Of a stretch of 64,000 nt of DNA, positions 59,502 to 64,000 are shown in pieces. Location: contig JARNMJ010000001.1 of the NCBI GenBank assembly GCA_029432795.1, positions 62,001 to 126,000 of the forward strand. The letters are read 5' to 3'. The DNA is from Pontiellaceae bacterium B12219. Its GTDB lineage: Bacteria; Verrucomicrobiota; Kiritimatiellia; Kiritimatiellales; Pontiellaceae. The first letter of the stretch is position 1. Each line of letters begins with the position of its first letter. Position numbers and translations under genes: made by a program. The notes beneath the pieces are model-generated. The model had not been told where the DNA came from. It saw only the letters and a list, made by a program, of their open reading frames with translations, and did no database searches.

Positions 59502-62153
59502 ATGGCAGAACTAGCAAAACAGTACGACCCGAAAGAGGTTGAAGACAAGTGGTATAAGCAGTGGATGGAAGACGGCCGTTTTCATGGCGACAGCAAAGAT
59601 GGGGGCGACCCGTTCTGTATTGTGATTCCTCCGCCGAATGTGACCGGTATTCTGCACATGGGCCATGCGCTGAATAATAACATTCAGGATGTTCTGACCC
59701 GCGTTGCCCGGATGCAGGGTAAAAACACAACCTGGGTTCCCGGCACCGATCACGCCGGTATTGCTACACAGAATGTGGTGGAACGCGCCCTGAAAAAAGA
59801 GGGCATGACCCGCGACGATCTGGGCCGCGAAAAATTTATCGAGCGTGTCTGGGAATGGAAGGAGGAATATGGTTCCACCATTTCGAACCAGCTAAAAAAA
59901 CTGGGAGCATCCTGCGATTGGGAGCGCGAACGTTTTACGATGGATGAGGGGCTGAGCGAAGCCGTTCTCGAAATTTTCTGCCGACTGTACGACAAAGGTC
60001 TGATTTATCGTGGCAACCGGATCATTAACTGGTGTTCGCGCTGCGAAACCGCGCTTTCGGACGAAGAAAGTGAACACGTTGATGTGGAAGGCGCTCTCTA
60101 TCACCTGCGTTATGCGGTGAAGGGCAAAAAACAACGTATTGTTGTGGCCACCACACGTCCGGAAACGATGCTGGGCGATACCGCTGTTGCGGTGAATCCG
60201 CGCGATGAACGTTATAAGGATCTGATTGGCGAAATGGTCGTGCTACCGATCACCAACCGTGAAATCCCGATCATTGCCGACGACTATGTGGATCCGGAGT
60301 TTGGAACCGGTTTGGTGAAGATAACTCCGGCGCACGACCCGAACGACTTTGAAATGGGGCTTCGGCATAATCTTCCGCAGATCAATGTGATGACCAAGAC
60401 CGGTCTGATGAATGAAAATGCCGGTCCATACGAAGGCATGGATCGTTTTGAATGCCGCAAGCAGCTGATGGAAGATCTGAAAGCCGGCGGTTTGGTTGAG
60501 AAGGTGGAAACGCATCACCATGCGGTCGGGCATTGCTACCGTTGCGACACAGTGGTGGAGCCGCGTTTGTCGCCACAGTGGTTTGTGAAAATGAAGTCGC
60601 TGGCACGTCCGGCGATTGAGGCGGTGAATGACGGCCGGATCAAGTTTGTTCCGGAGCGTTGGAATAAAACCTATATGGGCTGGATGGAAAACATCCGCGA
60701 CTGGTGCATTTCCCGTCAGATTTGGTGGGGCCACCGTATTCCGATTTTCTATTGCGATGACTGCAATCATGAGTGGGCTTCAAAAGTTTCTGAAACGGCC
60801 TGTCCGAAATGTGCTTCGTCCAATGTCCGCCAGGACCCGGATGTGCTCGATACATGGTTTTCTTCGTGGCTCTGGCCGTTCAGTGTGTTCGGTTGGCCGG
60901 AGAAGAGTGAGGATCTTAACTTTTACTATCCGTCAAAAACGCTGGTTACCGGCAACGAGATTATTTTCTTCTGGGTGGCCCGTATGATTATGTCGGGGCT
61001 GGAAGTGATGAACGATATTCCGTTCGATACGGTGTATATTCACGGCACGGTGCGGGATGATCAGGGGCGTAAAATGTCGAAAAGTCTCGGCAATTCGATT
61101 GATCCGCTCGATATCATTGAAAAATACAGTTCAGATGCTCTGCGCTTTTCGCTGCTGATGATTACGGCCACGGGGCAGGATGTTTATATCAGCGATGAAA
61201 AGTTTGAAATCGGCCGTAACTTCGGAACCAAAATCTGGAATGCCGCCCGTTTCATGGAAATGCATTCGACCGATTTTGATGTGAAGGATCTGGCCTTTAA
61301 GAAGGAAGATCTGACGCCGGATGATCAGCACCTGCTGGCCAAGCTGAATGAAGCGATTGCCGCAACGAATGAAAATCTGCAGCGTTATCGTTTTAATGAT
61401 GCGACACTGGCGCTGTATGACTTTTTCTGGCACAGCTACTGCGACTGGTATCTGGAATACGCCAAACCGATTCTTTACAAAGGATCGCCGGAGCAGAAGA
61501 AGCACACGCTTCAGGTTATGCATTTTTCGTTCTCGACGGCGCTGCGTCTGCTGCATCCGTTTATGCCGTTCCTGACCGAGGAACTCTGGCATGGCATGGG
61601 ATACAATTATGAAGTCGAATCTATTATGGTTGCAGCATGGCCGGAAAAATCGATCGCGTCCGGAATTAATAAATCGATCGTAAAATACGTCGATGGAAAA
61701 CACGATCTGATCCGGATCGGTCGCATCCTGCGTGCGGAATATAATCTGGCCAATAAGCAGACGGCGACGTTCTGTGTGCGGGCTGCGAATGAGGCGGTTG
61801 CTGAGCAGATTGAGGCCGACAAAGCTTCGATTATTTCCGCGCTTAATGCCGAGGAAATCAATGTGGATGTCGACTTCTCGCCGAAAGGTGCGATGCCGAG
61901 CGGAATCAGCACATTGGGTACGGTGTATATGTCCATCGAAGGTCTCGTTGATGTGGATGCGGAAATCAATAAGCTGACCGCTGAGCTGAAAGAGGTCAAT
62001 GGCTTCCTGGCGGGTGTGAAACAAAAGCTTTCGAATGAAAATTTTGTAAACCGCGCTCCGAAAGAAGTGGTGGACGTGCAGAAAAAACGGCAGGAAGAGC
62101 TGATTGAAAAAGCCGATAAACTGGCGAAGATGATTGAAACATTGAAAAACTGA
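59502..62153 (+). CDS. valS: Valyl-tRNA synthetase
   Basis: An 883-residue class I synthetase. The start at 59502 ([21 protein letters not shown]) fits the family; upstream in-frame codons are repeat sequence. HIGH-type motif ILHMGHA near residue 51, KMSKS near 523, and the editing domain with [19 protein letters not shown] near 220. [15 protein letters not shown] is also diagnostic. A C-terminal tRNA-binding coiled coil ends [17 protein letters not shown]. Perfect TTCCAA palindrome starts directly after the stop. Confidence 0.97.
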   Translation: MAELAKQYDPKEVEDKWYKQWMEDGRFHGDSKDGGDPFCIVIPPPNVTGILHMGHALNNNIQDVLTRVARMQGKNTTWVPGTDHAGIATQNVVERALKKEGMTRDDLGREKFIERVWEWKEEYGSTISNQLKKLGASCDWERERFTMDEGLSEAVLEIFCRLYDKGLIYRGNRIINWCSRCETALSDEESEHVDVEGALYHLRYAVKGKKQRIVVATTRPETMLGDTAVAVNPRDERYKDLIGEMVVLPITNREIPIIADDYVDPEFGTGLVKITPAHDPNDFEMGLRHNLPQINVMTKTGLMNENAGPYEGMDRFECRKQLMEDLKAGGLVEKVETHHHAVGHCYRCDTVVEPRLSPQWFVKMKSLARPAIEAVNDGRIKFVPERWNKTYMGWMENIRDWCISRQIWWGHRIPIFYCDDCNHEWASKVSETACPKCASSNVRQDPDVLDTWFSSWLWPFSVFGWPEKSEDLNFYYPSKTLVTGNEIIFFWVARMIMSGLEVMNDIPFDTVYIHGTVRDDQGRKMSKSLGNSIDPLDIIEKYSSDALRFSLLMITATGQDVYISDEKFEIGRNFGTKIWNAARFMEMHSTDFDVKDLAFKKEDLTPDDQHLLAKLNEAIAATNENLQRYRFNDATLALYDFFWHSYCDWYLEYAKPILYKGSPEQKKHTLQVMHFSFSTALRLLHPFMPFLTEELWHGMGYNYEVESIMVAAWPEKSIASGINKSIVKYVDGKHDLIRIGRILRAEYNLANKQTATFCVRAANEAVAEQIEADKASIISALNAEEINVDVDFSPKGAMPSGISTLGTVYMSIEGLVDVDAEINKLTAELKEVNGFLAGVKQKLSNENFVNRAPKEVVDVQKKRQEELIEKADKLAKMIETLKN

Positions 62154-62173
62154 TTTTCCAACCCTTGGAAAAT
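62153..62173. repeat. Dispersed palindrome after valS, core TTCCAACCCTTGGAA
   Basis: Perfect core at 62156-62170, extended to 21 bases by symmetric A/T pairs. It touches the last base of the valS stop codon. Confidence 0.9.
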
Positions 62174-62223
62174 GTGTGAGTGATTACCGGGGTGGTTCAG
62201 AGGTGAACTGGAGAGTATAGATT

Positions 62224-63102
62224 ATGAGCGAAACAACCGAAGCTGTAAGACCGGACCGCATTCCTGACTGGTTGCGTCGTCCGATTCAAACCGATAAGGC
62301 CTATTCGGAAACGCATAATGCATTAAAAAAGAATGGGCTGAATACCGTTTGCGAAGATGCCAAATGTCCTAACCGCCACGAGTGCTGGAATGCCGGTACG
62401 GCAACGGTAATGATTCTTGGTAATATCTGTACGCGCGATTGCCGTTTTTGCTCCATTGCCACCGGCAAGCCGGAAGGGCTGGATCTGGATGAACCGCAGC
62501 GTGTTGCCGATGCCGTTGAAAAGATGAACCTGAAGCATGTCGTGATTACGAGTGTGACGCGGGATGACGTGCTTGATGGCGGCGCTGAAATTTTTGCGCA
62601 GACCATCACTGCCGTGAAGGAGCGCGTGCCGGGGCTTACTGTTGAAGTGCTGACGCCGGATTTCTGGGGGCGGAAAGAGTCCCTCTATAAGGTGCTGGAT
62701 GCCGGGCCGCTGGTATTCAACCACAATATGGAAACCGTAAAACGGTTGCAGCGTTCCATCCGGTCCGGTGCAACCTACGATCGCTCTCTTTCGATTTTGA
62801 AGATGGCTTCCGAATACGGCGATCGATCGATTCGTGTGAAAACGGGAATTATGCTGGGATTGGGCGAAACCAACGAAGAAGTCCTGGAGTGTCTGCAGGA
62901 TATTTATGACCACGGTGTTCGTCTGCTGACGATTGGGCAGTATATGGCGCCGACGCGCGACCATGCGCATACAAAACGTTTTGTGACGCCGGCCGAGTTT
63001 GTTGATCTGGAAGATGCGGCTTATGAAATCGGCTTTGATGCCGTGGCTTCCGGTCCGTTGGTACGCTCGTCGTATCGCGCCGATAAAATGATTAAAGCCT
63101 GA
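62224..63102 (+). CDS. lipA: Lipoyl synthase
   Basis: A 292-residue radical SAM enzyme inserting two sulfurs into octanoyl-lysine. The auxiliary cluster CEDAKCPNRHEC lies near residue 43, the radical SAM motif CTRDCRFC near 68, and the C-terminal RSSY motif in GPLVRSSYRADKM. It works with LipB (12.5 kb) on GcvH or 2-oxoacid dehydrogenase E2 domains. The gene is preceded by the post-valS palindrome. Confidence 0.96.
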   Translation: MSETTEAVRPDRIPDWLRRPIQTDKAYSETHNALKKNGLNTVCEDAKCPNRHECWNAGTATVMILGNICTRDCRFCSIATGKPEGLDLDEPQRVADAVEKMNLKHVVITSVTRDDVLDGGAEIFAQTITAVKERVPGLTVEVLTPDFWGRKESLYKVLDAGPLVFNHNMETVKRLQRSIRSGATYDRSLSILKMASEYGDRSIRVKTGIMLGLGETNEEVLECLQDIYDHGVRLLTIGQYMAPTRDHAHTKRFVTPAEFVDLEDAAYEIGFDAVASGPLVRSSYRADKMIKA

Positions 63103-63118
63103 TCGGGGTTTCCAACCT

Positions 63119-63847
63119 ATGGAACAGGCATCCAGCACGGCATTGAAAAGTTTCTGTGTGCTGATTTGCGCCTTTAATGAGGCGAAGCATATTGAAGCGG
63201 TCATACAAGGTGTACTGCTTCAGAAACCGGATGTGGTGCTGGTGGTCGACGACTGCTCGACTGATGGTACCGCCGAGATTGCCCGGCAGGCCGGTGCGGT
63301 TGTTTTGCAAAATCCGGTGAATACGGGCAAGGGTGCTTCGTTGCAGAAGGGCTTTGAATGGATTCGTTCGAGGGACCTCGAGGCGGTGGTTGTGCTGGAT
63401 GGCGACGGTCAGCACGATCCCGCTGAAATTCCCCGTTTTCTGGATGCCTATCAGCGTACCGGAATTCCGGTGCTGGTCGGCAATCGTATGTCGGATACAA
63501 GCGGGATGCCGATTGAACGGCGATATACCAACCGGTTTATGGCCTGGGTGCTGAATCGGCTGGTTAAAATCTATGTGGCCGATCCGCCATGCGGATATCG
63601 TTTTTACCGAGCCGATGTGTTGCCGTTTATCACAAGCAAAGAACAGCGGTTTGCCTTTGAATTCGATGTGCTGATTCATGCGGCATTGCGCCGCGTACGA
63701 ATTGATTCAGTTCGTATCTCAACGATCTACACACGGTCGCGCCGGAGTCATGTGGAGCCGCTGCGCGATGCGTGGTTGCTGTTCAAAGTGGTGAAACACC
63801 ACTTTTTTGCTGTTCGAAATGATGAAGCGCACTACACCCCGCGTTAG
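63119..63847 (+). CDS. GT2 glycosyltransferase (DPM1/polyprenyl-phosphate type)
   Basis: A 242-residue GT-A enzyme: FCVLICAFNEAKHIEAVIQGV, VVDDCSTDGTAEIARQAGAVV, NTGKGASLQKGFEWI and the metal motif VVLDGDGQHDP (DxD near residue 103). A CGYRFYRADVLPFI acceptor-side segment and FEFDVLIHAALR follow. It lacks membrane helices, as do other soluble dolichyl-phosphate mannose synthase-like enzymes. The ATG at 63119 lies inside a one-mismatch TTCCAA palindrome (63110-63124). Confidence 0.87.
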   Translation: MEQASSTALKSFCVLICAFNEAKHIEAVIQGVLLQKPDVVLVVDDCSTDGTAEIARQAGAVVLQNPVNTGKGASLQKGFEWIRSRDLEAVVVLDGDGQHDPAEIPRFLDAYQRTGIPVLVGNRMSDTSGMPIERRYTNRFMAWVLNRLVKIYVADPPCGYRFYRADVLPFITSKEQRFAFEFDVLIHAALRRVRIDSVRISTIYTRSRRSHVEPLRDAWLLFKVVKHHFFAVRNDEAHYTPR

Positions 63848-63984
63848 TCTTCTTTCATTTTTCCGGCCATGGTTTCCACCAGGGCAATAATGACAACGCC
63901 GGCGAGCATAATGGCCAGGGCAATGCCGGTTTCGGCGTTCAGCTCGGGTAGAGCGTAGTCGTAGCCAATCACTTTTTCTTTCAT
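63844..63984 (-). CDS. 46-residue single-span membrane protein
   Basis: A small minus-strand gene convergent with the glycosyltransferase, overlapping its stop. AAGGGCG lies about eight bases before the ATG. It starts MKEKVIGYDYALPELNAETG, continues with one membrane helix (IALAIMLAGVVIIALVETMA) and ends GKMKED. Family not recognised. The charge pattern (acidic outside, lysines after the helix) and a proper ribosome binding site favour a real protein. The gene upstream of it lies beyond the window. Confidence 0.6.
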   Translation of the reverse strand: MKEKVIGYDYALPELNAETGIALAIMLAGVVIIALVETMAGKMKED

Positions 63985-64000
63985 CTCATCGCCCTTTTCA

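Overview
The window looks like chromosome from a Gram-negative anaerobe of the PVC group, most plausibly Kiritimatiellota (Pontiella-like). This is inferred from gene content, not from a database match. The pointers are a Na+-pumping oxaloacetate decarboxylase, a mevalonate-route cluster with type II IPP isomerase, an anaerobic sulfatase maturase next to a Tat operon, DAP-type lysine/peptidoglycan synthesis and a TolC/HlyD export pair. There is no rRNA and no CRISPR array. Two tRNA genes are present (Cys-GCA and Ser-GCU).

Layout. 0-3.7 kb: a decayed IS3-family transposase, a secreted protein with SHAEG beta-roll repeats, a small unknown protein and a methyltransferase-glycosyltransferase fusion. 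3.7-8.7 kb: a 3D-domain lipoprotein and biotin ligase, divergent from oadG-oadA-oadB. 8.8-13.5 kb: dapF-folK, panB-panC, tRNA-Cys, gcvH-lipB and a zinc-ribbon protein. 13.6-19.1 kb: surE/rsmE, a small winged-helix gene with palindromic sites on both sides, pgpA, a TPR membrane protein and aroC. 19.2-24 kb: anaerobic sulfatase maturase, PPIase, tatB-like, tatC, tatA and a CPBP protease, then tRNA-Ser with a duplicated 3' end downstream. 24.6-27.4 kb: a membrane protein, a DEAD-box helicase and a CvfB-like protein. 27.5-35.4 kb: type I R-M locus 1 with accessory genes. 35.4-40.5 kb: idi2-mvaS-mevalonate kinase-second GHMP kinase and a voltage-gated-type K+ channel. 40.8-44.6 kb: an operon with a VTC polyphosphate-polymerase domain protein, DUF4956, HlyD and TolC proteins. 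44.6-56.7 kb: one minus-strand defence operon, type I R-M locus 2, loaded with accessory genes (half-HsdS, GxxExxY, HsdM, DinD, HsdS, four-helix protein, KAP NTPase, Schlafen-like fragment, DUF3800, HsdR, YgjP). 56.7-64 kb: M48 protease, citramalate synthase, valS, lipA, a glycosyltransferase and a 46-residue membrane protein.

Two cross-cutting signals stand out. First, a dispersed palindrome TTCCAANNNTTGGAA occurs nine times without mismatch, inside and between genes; about 0.004 copies are expected by chance in 64 kb. Second, in both R-M loci small accessory genes (two four-helix-bundle genes, dinD, a GxxExxY gene) lie between short imperfect repeats. Three of these insertions leave a second copy of the C-terminal tail of the neighbouring hsdM or hsdS gene. 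This suggests repeat-associated movement of small gene cassettes into gene ends. A third signal is the VTC/DUF4956/HlyD/TolC operon, which could be an envelope-spanning polyphosphate (or polyanion) synthesis and export machine.
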